Notes: a model not told the origin generated them from the sequence alone. 64,000 bases of DNA from Pelovirga terrestris (GCF_014773365.1 NZ_JACWUN010000009.1:79490-143489), one strand, 5' to 3'. Counted from the stretch's first letter, positions 45,020-53,831 are shown. Numbers and translations are program-made.

Positions 45020-45921
45020 GATGTGACCTCGCAGCTAACGCCGTTGCCGGCAGCGACGCGCTGGTTGCAGTAATCCGAATCGGAGCACTGAAAGGTGGCC
45101 GTACCGTTCGCGCTGCTGAATTCATCGAGAAATGAATCGCTGGCACCGCAGCGCTGACAGGCGCGCCGCTGCCCCTGCGCGTCGTTGAAGTCTTCGGCGC
45201 GAAAGGGAATATCATCAAACACCAGGGGTTCGGCGCGGGTATGGGGGGGCACGGCGTAGATCTTTTTTTCCCGCCCGGCACCGAACAGGATCAACGCCGG
45301 TGAGTGGTCAAGCTTGGCGATGTCGAAACGCGGAATTGGGCTGGGGTCAAGCACGTAATGCCCGTTGATGCGCGTCGGATAGCGGTGGGAGATGGTGATT
45401 TCGGCAAAACGCACAATATCCTCGTAGAGCTTGGTCAGCAGGCGCGAATAATCGCCTTCACCGTGCATGATCTTGCGTTTGGCTTCCGACGCTTCCACCA
45501 CCACCAGCGGGTCGGGATAGGGCACCTGCAGCACCAGCACCTGGGCACTGTTCAGGGGCTGTTCGGGAATGCGGTGGCGCGACTGAATCAGGGTTGCTTC
45601 ACCGGTGTGCTCGGTGGTGTCGACGCCGGGGCAGGTCAGCTCGATGAACTGGCGCAGATTGACGGCATTGACCGAATCATCGGCGCCCTGATCGATCACC
45701 TTGAGGCACTCGCCGCGCCCTATCAGGCTCAAGGTCAGTTGCAGGCCGCCGGTACCGAAGCCACGCCCCATGGGCATCTCTCGCGAGGCGTAAGGGGTCT
45801 GATAGCCGGGGATGCAGATGGCCTTGAGAATGGCGCGCCGCACTTCGCGCTTGGCGTATTCATCGAGAAAACCGAAGCTGTAGCCCGCTTCGTCGCGGGG
45901 AAGTTCATAGGAAGGATTCAT
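45016..45921 (-). CDS. phnJ: C-P lyase radical SAM subunit PhnJ
   Basis: This 301-residue radical SAM enzyme breaks the C-P bond of ribose 1-phosphonate 5-phosphate. The cluster cysteines are C255, C258 (RACQRCG) and C279, and the catalytic cysteine C285 follows in CSDSDYC. This gives the unusual PhnJ C-x2-C-x20(or 21)-C-x5-C order rather than the CX3CX2C of other radical SAM proteins. The N-terminal part (GYSFGFLDEYAKREVRRAILKA, then MPMGRGFGTGGLQLTL) is strongly family-like. Start and stop overlap phnI and phnK by 4 bases. Confidence 0.96.
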   Translation of the reverse strand: MNPSYELPRDEAGYSFGFLDEYAKREVRRAILKAICIPGYQTPYASREMPMGRGFGTGGLQLTLSLIGRGECLKVIDQGADDSVNAVNLRQFIELTCPGVDTTEHTGEATLIQSRHRIPEQPLNSAQVLVLQVPYPDPLVVVEASEAKRKIMHGEGDYSRLLTKLYEDIVRFAEITISHRYPTRINGHYVLDPSPIPRFDIAKLDHSPALILFGAGREKKIYAVPPHTRAEPLVFDDIPFRAEDFNDAQGQRRACQRCGASDSFLDEFSSANGTATFQCSDSDYCNQRVAAGNGVSCEVTS

Positions 45922-47045
45922 TCGGGTTGTCCTTTTTTTTGTGCGCTTTTTTTCTGTTCGGCTTTGATCTGGGTCGTGCGCAAGCGATCCATATCCGACT
46001 GGAAGGTGACGTAGTGGGGCATCTTGTAGTGATTGGCAAAACCCATGGAGTCAACACCGTCGACATGCAGCACGACGAATTCGGGGTCTTCTGAGGGGTT
46101 GCTCGGGCCATCCTTCATCCCTTTTTGCAGGGCGCGATCAAGGACCGCCATGGAGATGGCCTTGGTTTCGTTGTGACCGAAACAGGCACCGTACCCCAGG
46201 GTGAAGACCGGCACGGCGCCGGCTTCGTCACTTTCGTACATGGCGACCACCTCGCACTCCGTCATCAGCACCTCACCGGCTTCTACCGGCTCACCGGTGA
46301 CGGGATGGGGCAGCAGCACCGGCAGGTAGCCAACGCGTAGCTCAGCAATGGTCGGGTGCACGTCGCCGTAGCCGCGCATGTTGGAATAGGCCAGGGCCAG
46401 CAGCGATCCGGTCTCCGCCCGGGCCATGCTGGCCAGCACCGCCGAACGCGGGATGGGAAAAACCAGAGGCTCGCGGGTGATGTCGAAGGGTTCGCCCTGC
46501 CCTGGGGGCGAGGCAGGCAACAGGCCATCACGGCGCAGCGCCTCCACCACTTTGGGAAAGGTCTGGGGCAGGGCCTCGGACGGCGTATCAGCCAGAAAGC
46601 GGGCGGCGATCCCACGAAAAACCTCGGGCGACTCGTCCGCCAGTTCCAGACGCATCAAGCGCAGGGCGTAATCGGTGGTCGGTCCGAGCATCTGTCCGCC
46701 GGGGATATCCTTGAAGGCGCTGGAGATCCGGCGGATGACCCGCATGCCCTCGGTTTCCTGCACCGGCGTGGTCAGCAGGCGTGGTTTGGTGGAACGGTAG
46801 GCGCGCAGGGCAAAAGCCGCCTCCAAGGTGTCACCTTGCATCTGTTTGATGGCCAGAGCAGCCAGGGGCGGGTGATAGAGTCCGCCCTCGGAGAGGATGC
46901 GCGAGGTGAGCAGGCGCAGTTGGTGCTCAATAGTGTTCAGACTTAAAGCGGTCCCTTCATCTGCTTCGGCGGCACGCAGGGCTTCGAGGGCCTCCAGCGA
47001 CCCTTTGATGGCGGTGCCACCGCCTCTGATAGCTACATATCCCAT
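45918..47045 (-). CDS. phnI: C-P lyase core subunit PhnI
   Basis: This 375-residue subunit, with PhnG, PhnH and PhnL, starts phosphonate attachment to ribose by displacing adenine from ATP. Family-typical segments include MGYVAIRGGGTAI at the start and LALAYSNMRGYG, LGYGACFGHNETKAISMA and DSMGFANHYKMPHYV. The C-terminal tail is short and lysine-rich. The start overlaps phnH by 13 bases, and the gene is coupled to phnJ. Confidence 0.95.
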   Translation of the reverse strand: MGYVAIRGGGTAIKGSLEALEALRAAEADEGTALSLNTIEHQLRLLTSRILSEGGLYHPPLAALAIKQMQGDTLEAAFALRAYRSTKPRLLTTPVQETEGMRVIRRISSAFKDIPGGQMLGPTTDYALRLMRLELADESPEVFRGIAARFLADTPSEALPQTFPKVVEALRRDGLLPASPPGQGEPFDITREPLVFPIPRSAVLASMARAETGSLLALAYSNMRGYGDVHPTIAELRVGYLPVLLPHPVTGEPVEAGEVLMTECEVVAMYESDEAGAVPVFTLGYGACFGHNETKAISMAVLDRALQKGMKDGPSNPSEDPEFVVLHVDGVDSMGFANHYKMPHYVTFQSDMDRLRTTQIKAEQKKSAQKKGQPE

Positions 47046-47629
47046 GGTCTTCCTTCCTTGCTGCTGATACGGGTGGTGCGTGGCCAGGCCATCAGCCGGA
47101 CGTCATCGCAGAGGATCATGTCGACACCCAAGGGGAAGGATTCATTCCAGTCCCGGCGCTGCTGCAGCCAACTTTCGTCAAGTCCGGTGCAGGTGACCTG
47201 GGTAAGGGACGCGATACCGGGTCCACGCAGGGTCAACGCCTCGCCCTTGCTGATCTGCGCGACACGCAGGATGATAGTGGCACCCTGTTCGGGACATTCC
47301 AGCGAGCCGAGGGCGGGCGTAAAGGTCGGGGCCTGATCGCCGCGCGCGACGATGAAGCGCGCCTTCTCAGGGGCTTGATTGGTGGTTTCGAGTTTCCGCC
47401 AGTCTTCTGTGGGAATCAGTCGAGCCGGGTCGGCGAGGGTGACTTCACCGTCGATCAATGTGGCCAGGATCAAGCGCAGCAAGGCGTTAGCCACTGCCTC
47501 TTGCGGTAGCATCGGGGTCGGTTGCGCACCGGGAAAGGCAAAGGCATCGAGCAGCTGCCGAAACAGCTGTTGCTGTAATGCCGGTTCCCAGAGATTGAAG
47601 GTCTGGTGCCTTCTGATCGAAGTCGTCAT
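47033..47629 (-). CDS. phnH: C-P lyase core subunit PhnH
   Basis: This 198-residue subunit of the PhnGHIJ core is recognised by FNLWEPALQQQLFRQLLDAFAFPGAQ near the N-terminus (the conserved FR.ll.A.a.PG block) and LRGPGIASLTQV later. It has no independent enzymatic motif. It overlaps phnG by 4 bases and phnI by 13. Confidence 0.9.
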   Translation of the reverse strand: MTTSIRRHQTFNLWEPALQQQLFRQLLDAFAFPGAQPTPMLPQEAVANALLRLILATLIDGEVTLADPARLIPTEDWRKLETTNQAPEKARFIVARGDQAPTFTPALGSLECPEQGATIILRVAQISKGEALTLRGPGIASLTQVTCTGLDESWLQQRRDWNESFPLGVDMILCDDVRLMAWPRTTRISSKEGRPWDM

Positions 47630-48105
47630 AGGTCATTACCCTCACTAACGCCGTCCAACAGGGAAAAATCGACCCGGGTCCGCGTCAACAGCGCGCCGCG
47701 CTCGGCGTCGATTTGGGCTCTCAAGCGTGTGCCTTGGGTCAACAGGGCGTGAATCAGCTCTTCGCCTGCCAGGCCGGCCGCGAGCACGGCGTCGCATATA
47801 GCGATGTCACGCGCCAGGCCGGCGCGGTCGTCCATTATTTGAGCCGCCCCTTCGCTCTGACGCCCCTCGGGGTCGGTGACCCGGACGACAGCTCGCGCCA
47901 GGGGTATCTCGCCGATAAAATAGGGCTCGGCCAGAGCGCCATCGCGCAGTTGCAGCAAGGCCAGGCCCGCTTGCGGCAGCGCCAGATCAACAACCTGACA
48001 CTGCTCCTTGATCTCCCGCAAGGCGGCACTGAAGTGGTGCGCCGGTAGCGTCAGTAGCAGGCGCGGCCAATCACGCCGGAGAGTTGATGGTGATGGTTCG
48101 TTCAT
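47626..48105 (-). CDS. phnG: C-P lyase core subunit PhnG
   Basis: This 159-residue core subunit has family-typical blocks (LALPQAGLALLQLRDGALAEPYFIGEIPLARAVV), which are the PhnG beta-rich centre, and an internal segment GLARDIAICDAVLAAGLAG. It is small and soluble. It starts 11 bases after the phnE stop and overlaps phnH by 4 bases, so transport and lyase genes are one operon. Confidence 0.9.
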   Translation of the reverse strand: MNEPSPSTLRRDWPRLLLTLPAHHFSAALREIKEQCQVVDLALPQAGLALLQLRDGALAEPYFIGEIPLARAVVRVTDPEGRQSEGAAQIMDDRAGLARDIAICDAVLAAGLAGEELIHALLTQGTRLRAQIDAERGALLTRTRVDFSLLDGVSEGNDL

Positions 48106-48116
48106 AGTTTTTGCTC

Positions 48117-49139
48117 CTACATCATGCGCTTGCGCAGATTACCGGCAATGTATTCCAGGACGATGACCGTCAGCAGGATCACCAGCAAAATGGTCGATAC
48201 GTGGCCGAAGTTGAACATCTCAAAGCGCCCTTTGAGCTCCTGACCGATGCCGCCGGCACCGACGATACCCAGCACCGTGGCGCTGCGGATGTTGCGCTCA
48301 AGGATGTATTGTACGTAGCCGGTGTAGGAGGGCGCCACCTGCGGCAGCACCGTGTATATCAGCACCTTGACGCGATTAGCGCCGGTACTCAGCAACGCTT
48401 CCTGCGGACCTTTGTCGGCGTTTTCGATATCCTCGGCAAAAAATTTGCCGAGAAAGCCCGAGGTATGCACCCCCAGGGCGAGAACCCCGGCGATCGGTCC
48501 AAAACCGTAGGCCAGCACCAGAAACAGGGCAATAATCAGCTCCGGCATGGCCCGGAAAAAACTGCTGGTGGTGCGTGACAGATGGTACAAAAGGGCGAAG
48601 GGGGCGTAATTGCGGGCACCGAAATAGCCCAGAGGAATGGCGATCAGTACCGAGAGGATGGTACCCCAGATGGCAATTTCAATGGTCTGCCACATCAACC
48701 AGAGCACATAGCGCAGATACCCCAAAGGTTCGATCAGAACCTGCCGTTCGACCTCAATGGTCTCCATCTGCAGGGTATTGGTATTGAGCTGGGAGAGGGT
48801 CTGGATTTCCGTTTCCAGCCGCCCCAGCCAGGGTAGGCGTTCGGGGTCGAAATTCTCGATGCGGCCGACTTCGCGGCGTTCGGCGACAACCAGCGGGAAC
48901 ATGTCGCCGAAAATCCGGCCCAGACCCCGCGCTACCTGCGACTCATCGGTGATGCCGGTGACCGACAGCAGAGCCTCACCGCTCATGACCATCATCCGGT
49001 CGATTTCGGTGCGTTGGGCCGAGAACGTCAGCAGCACGACGACCAACAAGGTGGCGGCGATAAAACGTTTGGTATATTCAGGACGCAAGGTCCATTCGGA
49101 AACCGAGCGTTTGCCGGTCGTATCAGCTCTTTCGACCAT
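48117..49139 (-). CDS. phnE: Phosphonate ABC transporter permease PhnE
   Basis: This 340-residue inner-membrane permease has an N-terminal helix, a periplasmic segment of about 90 residues (MMVMSGEALLSVTGITDESQV...), then the six-helix core. The core has AEDIENADKGPQEALLSTGAN and [18 protein letters not shown], the PhnE hallmarks. It overlaps the phnC stop by one base and is the single PhnE of the phnF operon, therefore the likely homodimeric partner of the adjacent PhnC. Confidence 0.93.
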   Translation of the reverse strand: MVERADTTGKRSVSEWTLRPEYTKRFIAATLLVVVLLTFSAQRTEIDRMMVMSGEALLSVTGITDESQVARGLGRIFGDMFPLVVAERREVGRIENFDPERLPWLGRLETEIQTLSQLNTNTLQMETIEVERQVLIEPLGYLRYVLWLMWQTIEIAIWGTILSVLIAIPLGYFGARNYAPFALLYHLSRTTSSFFRAMPELIIALFLVLAYGFGPIAGVLALGVHTSGFLGKFFAEDIENADKGPQEALLSTGANRVKVLIYTVLPQVAPSYTGYVQYILERNIRSATVLGIVGAGGIGQELKGRFEMFNFGHVSTILLVILLTVIVLEYIAGNLRKRMM

Positions 49140-49957
49140 TACGCCGCCTCGCCCAGCCGGTTGGAGCCAAGCCCGAGCATCCCCTTGATGGTCGAGGCGC
49201 CTTCGGCCTGTCGGCTACCGCTCTGCTCATCGCCGTAGATCTCGCCGAGGACCTCATCGGTCAGATCGCTGGGTGAGCCGTCAAAGACAACGCGGCCGGT
49301 TTTCATAGCGACGATGCGGTCAGCGAACTCCCTGGCCAGATCAACTTGATGCAGACTGCACAACACGGTGGCGTTACGCGCCTGGCTGGCGTTACGCAGT
49401 AATTGCATGATGTCACGACTGATGCGCGGATCGAGGCTGGCGACAGGCTCATCGGCCAGCACCACCTCGGGATCGCCGATAAACGCCCGGGCAATGCCGA
49501 CTCGCTGCTGCTGGCCACCGGACAGGCCGCTGGCTTTGCGGTAGACATGCTCTTCGCTCAATCCCACACTTTCAATCAGGCGACAGGCGTTGTGCTTCTG
49601 CTCCCTGGGGAAAACCCCCAGCAGGCTTTTGATCAGGGATGCGCGGCCCAGCAGACCGCAAAGCACATTGGTTAAAACGGTCAGGCGCGGCACCAGATTA
49701 AATGACTGGTGCACCATTGCCACGCGGCGGCGCATGAACAAAAGATCCTGACGCCCGGTAATCGGCCGTCCGGCAAAGATGATGCGACCAGAGGTCGGCT
49801 CCACCAGACCGTTAAGACTGCGCAACAGGGTGGATTTGCCGGCGCCCGACGGACCCAGCAGAACACAGAACTGACCTTTGGGAATCTCAAGGTTGATGTT
49901 GTGCATGGCCAGGGTGCCGTCGGCAAACTGTTTGGTCAAGGCTTCGAACTGAATCAT
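49139..49957 (-). CDS. phnC: Phosphonate ABC transporter ATP-binding protein PhnC
   Basis: This 272-residue ATPase has Walker [10 protein letters not shown], signature LSGGQQQR, Walker B VVLADEPVASLDPRIS and the switch segment CSLHQVDLARE. It has close similarity to classical PhnC. It lies 74 bases after the phnD stop and is coupled to phnE. Confidence 0.93.
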   Translation of the reverse strand: MIQFEALTKQFADGTLAMHNINLEIPKGQFCVLLGPSGAGKSTLLRSLNGLVEPTSGRIIFAGRPITGRQDLLFMRRRVAMVHQSFNLVPRLTVLTNVLCGLLGRASLIKSLLGVFPREQKHNACRLIESVGLSEEHVYRKASGLSGGQQQRVGIARAFIGDPEVVLADEPVASLDPRISRDIMQLLRNASQARNATVLCSLHQVDLAREFADRIVAMKTGRVVFDGSPSDLTDEVLGEIYGDEQSGSRQAEGASTIKGMLGLGSNRLGEAA

Positions 49958-50031
49958 GGTAAATCTCCCGGCGGGATTCGCCCGTCCCGATCAGGTACGA
50001 CGAACCCCGCATGACAGCTGTGATGATGGGA

Positions 50032-50970
50032 TTAGTTGGCCGCCTTGCGGATCAAATCGGCCTTGATTTCGTTGGTCACCAGGGTCAGGGTATTGGCCGC
50101 CGGCGCGAACTCCTCCTCGGTAAAATCGACATTGTAGCGATCCACGCGCTTGCCGCCATAACCGCGAATCATCTCCGGGGTGACACCGGGCAGGGTGTGT
50201 ACCTGTCTGAAGGCCTCGCGCACTTTCGTCTTCATCTCCTTTGGCAAGCGCGGATTCAGAACCAGGGGTGGATTGGGAATCGGCTCACTCTTCACCAGCA
50301 CCTTAAAGCGCGCCGGATCGATCACCCCCTGGTTGACGGCTTTTTCATAAGAATCAAAGCTCAGGCAGGCGGCATCCACCAGCCCTTCGTTCAGGGCCAT
50401 GAGACTGTTGGCATGACTGCCGGTCAGACGCACCTCGGCCAGATCCTGCACCGGGTTCATTCCAGCGCGCAGCATCATGGCGATGGGATACGTAAAGCTT
50501 GATGACGAATTGGGGTCACCGAAGGCAACCTTTTTACCGTTAAGATCGTTCAGTGATTGCATGGGCGAGTCAGCGAAGGTGAAAACCCCGGCGTAGTAAA
50601 CCGATTCCCCCTGGCTGACCGATACCGCCAGCAGCTCCGCGCTGTCGCGCTTGTGCGCCTGGACATAGGAGACAGGTCCAAGAAAAGCAACATCGACCAG
50701 GTCGTTTACCAGTGCCTCGATGACCGCGCTGTAGCTCTGACCGACGCGGATCTCGAACTGCAGCCCCGTTGCCCTGGACACGGCATTGAAGACCGGCTCA
50801 AAGTCGGCACGGGTCCCCGACTCGGTGCCGCCGTCGGCGGGAATCAGCATCACCTTCAGTGGTCGATTGCTAGTGCCCAGGGTTGTTTGGGCCGTAGCGC
50901 TCAGGGTGAAAGTACCCAGCAAGCTGATGCAGGCACACCATATACCAATCCATTTCACCATCTTTTTCAT
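50032..50970 (-). CDS. phnD: Phosphonate ABC transporter substrate-binding protein PhnD
   Basis: This 312-residue periplasmic protein has a signal peptide (residues 1-28, ending near SATAQ). The mature part contains MLIPADGGTESGTRADFEPVF, VDVAFLGPVSYVQAHKR and FGDPNSSSSFTYPIAMM, the PhnD phosphonate pocket. It is the second gene of the operon, after phnF with a 26-base gap, and is the PhnD most like the classical type in this window. Confidence 0.93.
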   Translation of the reverse strand: MKKMVKWIGIWCACISLLGTFTLSATAQTTLGTSNRPLKVMLIPADGGTESGTRADFEPVFNAVSRATGLQFEIRVGQSYSAVIEALVNDLVDVAFLGPVSYVQAHKRDSAELLAVSVSQGESVYYAGVFTFADSPMQSLNDLNGKKVAFGDPNSSSSFTYPIAMMLRAGMNPVQDLAEVRLTGSHANSLMALNEGLVDAACLSFDSYEKAVNQGVIDPARFKVLVKSEPIPNPPLVLNPRLPKEMKTKVREAFRQVHTLPGVTPEMIRGYGGKRVDRYNVDFTEEEFAPAANTLTLVTNEIKADLIRKAAN

Positions 50971-50996
50971 CCTTTATTCTCCTTTTTAGTGGGTGT

Positions 50997-51758
50997 TCAT
51001 TTTGTGGTTGGCTGTTCCCCATCGACCAGCTCTTGCAGGTCGATGCGTAACTGAATCCTATCGCCACGAAAGCGGGTGACGGCGTATTCCACCGGCTCAT
51101 CATCGCCCTCAAGGACATTGAGACTTTTCACCCGCAGCAACGGCTGATCGCTGCGGATCTGCAAACGCCTGGCGTCCTCTTCTGTCGCTGTTACAACCGT
51201 CACCAGGCTTTCCCGACGGCGCAACATGCCAAAATTCTGCGTCAACACAGCGTGCAGCGAGCCGCCCCGGTAGTCGCCTAGCGCCTCACCATAAGGGACA
51301 AAGGGCACAAAGTGAGAAATGACACACAAGGGAATGTTGTCGGCGTAGCGCAGGGATTCGATCCACCGCACTTCAGCCAGAGGATCAAGTCCCAGCGCCC
51401 GAGCCACAGCCAGGGGAGCGACAATCACCTTATTGGTGAGAATGTCGCAATTGGTCGACATCCCCAGTTCACCAAGAGTCTGGGTGAAGCGGGTCTTGGA
51501 CTGCAGCTTGTAGTTGATGGGCTGCTCCGCTACAAACAGGCCGATGCCGTGAAAACGCTCAATTTTCCCCTCTGCCACCAGCTCGTCCACTGCCCGGCGC
51601 AGAGTGTGACGGTTCACGCCGAACTGCTCCGCCAGTCGCGCCTCGGACGGCAGGCGGTCACCGGGCATGCCGTTGGCAACGTACTCGGTTTCCAGAATCT
51701 CGGCGATCTGGGCATAGACGGCGGTTCCCTGATTACGCTCGATGACAAATAAACTCAT
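50997..51758 (-). CDS. phnF: GntR/HutC-family repressor of phosphonate genes, PhnF-type
   Basis: This 253-residue regulator has an N-terminal winged helix-turn-helix (RLPSEARLAEQFGVNRHTLRRAVDELVAEGKIERFHGIGLFV) and a C-terminal UTRA ligand-binding domain (from about residue 90). The arrangement is that of PhnF, first gene of the phn operon, so autorepression relieved by a phosphonate-related effector is expected. The ATG at 51758 is preceded by CAAGGAGGCGTC. The ligand is unknown. Confidence 0.9.
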   Translation of the reverse strand: MSLFVIERNQGTAVYAQIAEILETEYVANGMPGDRLPSEARLAEQFGVNRHTLRRAVDELVAEGKIERFHGIGLFVAEQPINYKLQSKTRFTQTLGELGMSTNCDILTNKVIVAPLAVARALGLDPLAEVRWIESLRYADNIPLCVISHFVPFVPYGEALGDYRGGSLHAVLTQNFGMLRRRESLVTVVTATEEDARRLQIRSDQPLLRVKSLNVLEGDDEPVEYAVTRFRGDRIQLRIDLQELVDGEQPTTK

Positions 51759-51783
51759 GACGCCTCCTTGCACCAAGATGACT

Positions 51784-51797
51784 ACATATCTAGACAA
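51784..51797. promoter_or_regulatory. Possible PhnF operator around CTAG
   Basis: TATCTAGACAAC, read on the minus strand as GTTGTCTAGATA, lies about 25-40 bases before the phnF start. GntR/HutC operators often centre on short palindromes like TCTAGA; beyond this core the symmetry is weak. Confidence 0.3.
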
Positions 51798-51981
51798 CTG
51801 GGAGGAGTTTGCCGCTCATCTGTTAGCAAGATGTTATGAAACGATAAGTATTGCGTATTTATTAAAAGGTGGGGATTTTCACTAGGCAAAAGAAAACCTC
51901 AGCTTTAGTGGCTGATTTTTCTTGTTCTGTCATCGTGAGGAGGCTCGCAGGAACGCCGTCATCCTCCGGTTCGAGCTGATA

Positions 51982-52118
51982 GGTGGTGCCAGGCGTGAGG
52001 CAACTCCTGGTCAATCAAACATGGTCATACCGAACTGGTCGCCGATGCCCATCCGGGAAGTTTCCTGTCAGGACTGTCCGAATCCGTTGAAGCTGATGAT
52101 TACGTGTGGGCGGTTTAA
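51982..52118 (+). pseudogene. Decayed copy of the small zinc-ribbon gene at 32255
   Basis: The last 39 codons, ending at TAA 52118, encode NSWSIKHGHTELVADAHPG and SVEADDYVWAV, clearly paralogous to the intact protein (SSWAINHGHAEMVVDAHPQ; CVEADDYVWAA). The 5' part has lost the start codon, both CxxC pairs and the reading frame. A downstream partner follows directly. Confidence 0.85.
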
Positions 52119-52142
52119 CTTCGACTGTTAAGGAGACGTATC

Positions 52143-52313
52143 ATGGAAGCAAATATAGCGGCTCCCTGTCGTTGTGGTGACCAGGTCAACATTTTCAGGC
52201 CGAGGGATTTTGCTCCCCACAGGTTCGCCTGTCTCCCAGACGGCGCCTGTGGGAGGATCCTGAGAGAAATCTTGATGATCCACCGTCCTTTGCCAGTGCA
52301 GGGGTCGGTGTGA
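52143..52313 (+). pseudogene. 3'-truncated copy of the Lar-like small gene at 32654
   Basis: Codons 1-26 (start ATG 52143 after TTAAGGAG) encode MEANIAAPCRCGDQVNIF then DFAPH, matching the intact protein. After 52219 the sequence diverges and the frame ends at a TGA at 52311, within sequence resembling the end of the CHAD gene. The second cysteine pair and the WN motif are missing. Confidence 0.8.
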
Positions 52314-52340
52314 ATTGTAAAAAAATCTGAGAACTGTTGT
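52273..52340 (-). pseudogene. Fragment of a CHAD gene 3' end
   Basis: GATCCACC(G)TCCT(T)TGCC..TGCA followed by a GAACTGTT block aligns with 34778-34830, the last codons of the CHAD gene. In the aligned frame the minus strand encodes ...ALAKDGGS where the intact gene has AAAQDGGS before its stop; here the stop is TCA instead. The upstream part of the gene is gone. Confidence 0.6.
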
Positions 52341-52364
52341 CCTTTTTTGCGGATCGGTTGACAA

Positions 52365-53831
52365 TTACTTCCAAGAAGTCACATCAAAATAGAGCCTGGC
52401 ACGAAACCCTTTGCGATTGCTGAGCGGGATATAGAAACCGTTCTCATCCTGGCTTAGTTCGGTGCCGCGATTTTCGCCCCAGTTGTCGTCCGACTCGACA
52501 TAGCGTAGGGTCCACCCCTCATTATGTAACACAACATTCAGCACAATTTTGTCGCGATAGAGATTTTCATCCGGGATACGGCGGTTGATGGACAGAATGC
52601 CGTCGACCCAGAAATCGGTGCTGCGCACAGCCAGGTCCACGGTAAAGACCATGGTTTTGCCGGAGGTGATTTTTGTGGAATCGAGAAAAATGCTGCCCAA
52701 TACAGGGTATCTTGGCTCTGACAGTTGTGCGCGCTCCGGATAAAACATCTCGTCAAAGGTTCGAAAAACCGCCGATGCATGTTCGGCGCGGCGATCAGTA
52801 AGGGGAATCGGGACCTCGCCCCGGGGTGTCATGGTGCATTCGAACAGGTAAGAGCCGCGAACCTGCTTGTTGGCTTCGTATTCCTTACGGATGGCGGGCG
52901 GTAGCGGTAATTCTTCCGGTACCAGGCGCAGAATCACCCGATGATCACCGAACAGAAAGCGCACCAGATTGTGGTACCCTTCCTGCGAATTCACCATACC
53001 GTAATGACCGCTGTGACTCAGGTGGCAGTAGATGCGTGGCGCACCTTCCACATAAGCATTTTCGCTGCGCACCAACCCATCGCTGGCCGAACCAACCCCC
53101 ATGCGCACCAGGCTGTAATCACGGGGATTGGTGCCGACCAGGCAAAAGAACCGCTCGGGGGGGAATTTGCCGTTCAGATGATTCACCTTGCCGTCACGGG
53201 GCTCAAGATCAAGATATTCGGCGATATGTTTGCGATTGAAGTTGCTGATATCCCACAGACTTAACATCCTCGGAACATTGATCCCGCCAATCTCGATGCC
53301 GTTGTGTGGGGTCCCGTAGGTAAAGACCTTGTCAACACTGTGTTTGGCTGTTTTGCTGCCGACCTGATCATTCTGTAGCAGGCAGCGACAGATCAAGCCA
53401 CCCATGGAATGGGCCACAAGATACAGTTTGAAGTCTCGTTCAGCCTCGGGATCACCGCCGCATATCTGCTTCCGCACCTGTTCAATCAGATTGCTCAGCC
53501 CCTTGGCCGCTTCGATAATATCCGGTCGCCGACCTTCCCCACTCTCTGCCTGTTCATAATAGCGATAGACGATGACACTCTGCTGTGGGATACGGTCGTC
53601 ACGGATCTTGCCGTCCAGATAGACGTCCTGATAGCCGTAATCCTTCATCAGCCGGATCAGGGGGGACTCAAAGATGTAATGCAGAAAGGATTGATCATGG
53701 AATTGTCTGATCCGCGTCGAACCGAGATTAAAGCCCATGTAGGGGGTGTTGACGGTCTCTTCGATATCGGCATCGCGCATGGCGAAGCCACGAACATAGA
53801 TGATGGGGTGACGATCAGGGTGCAATTTCAT
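52365..53831 (-). CDS. Alpha/beta-hydrolase lipase/esterase
   Basis: This 488-residue protein has an alpha/beta hydrolase fold. The nucleophile elbow is LYLVAHSMGGLICR (Ser about residue 142), with TYGTPHNGIEIGG following and a likely histidine in SHSGHYGMVN near residue 277. PIIYVRGFAM at the start supplies the oxyanion region, so it is related to PGAP1/triacylglycerol-lipase-type hydrolases. The last 170 residues form a beta-rich domain of unknown type, perhaps for binding. No signal peptide is visible. ATG 53831 follows GGGAGGTC. Substrate is unknown. Confidence 0.75.
   Translation of the reverse strand: MKLHPDRHPIIYVRGFAMRDADIEETVNTPYMGFNLGSTRIRQFHDQSFLHYIFESPLIRLMKDYGYQDVYLDGKIRDDRIPQQSVIVYRYYEQAESGEGRRPDIIEAAKGLSNLIEQVRKQICGGDPEAERDFKLYLVAHSMGGLICRCLLQNDQVGSKTAKHSVDKVFTYGTPHNGIEIGGINVPRMLSLWDISNFNRKHIAEYLDLEPRDGKVNHLNGKFPPERFFCLVGTNPRDYSLVRMGVGSASDGLVRSENAYVEGAPRIYCHLSHSGHYGMVNSQEGYHNLVRFLFGDHRVILRLVPEELPLPPAIRKEYEANKQVRGSYLFECTMTPRGEVPIPLTDRRAEHASAVFRTFDEMFYPERAQLSEPRYPVLGSIFLDSTKITSGKTMVFTVDLAVRSTDFWVDGILSINRRIPDENLYRDKIVLNVVLHNEGWTLRYVESDDNWGENRGTELSQDENGFYIPLSNRKGFRARLYFDVTSWK

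Noticed and set aside
51896..51920. TCAGC...GCTGA hairpin with T-rich flanks
   Set aside because: The stem is only 5 bp and no gene ends nearby on the plus strand; too weak to list as a terminator.
51922..52131. 69-codon plus-strand open frame at the decayed duplicate
   Set aside because: The frame that matches the paralogous zinc-ribbon gene is a different one; this frame is an accident of the frameshifted remnant.
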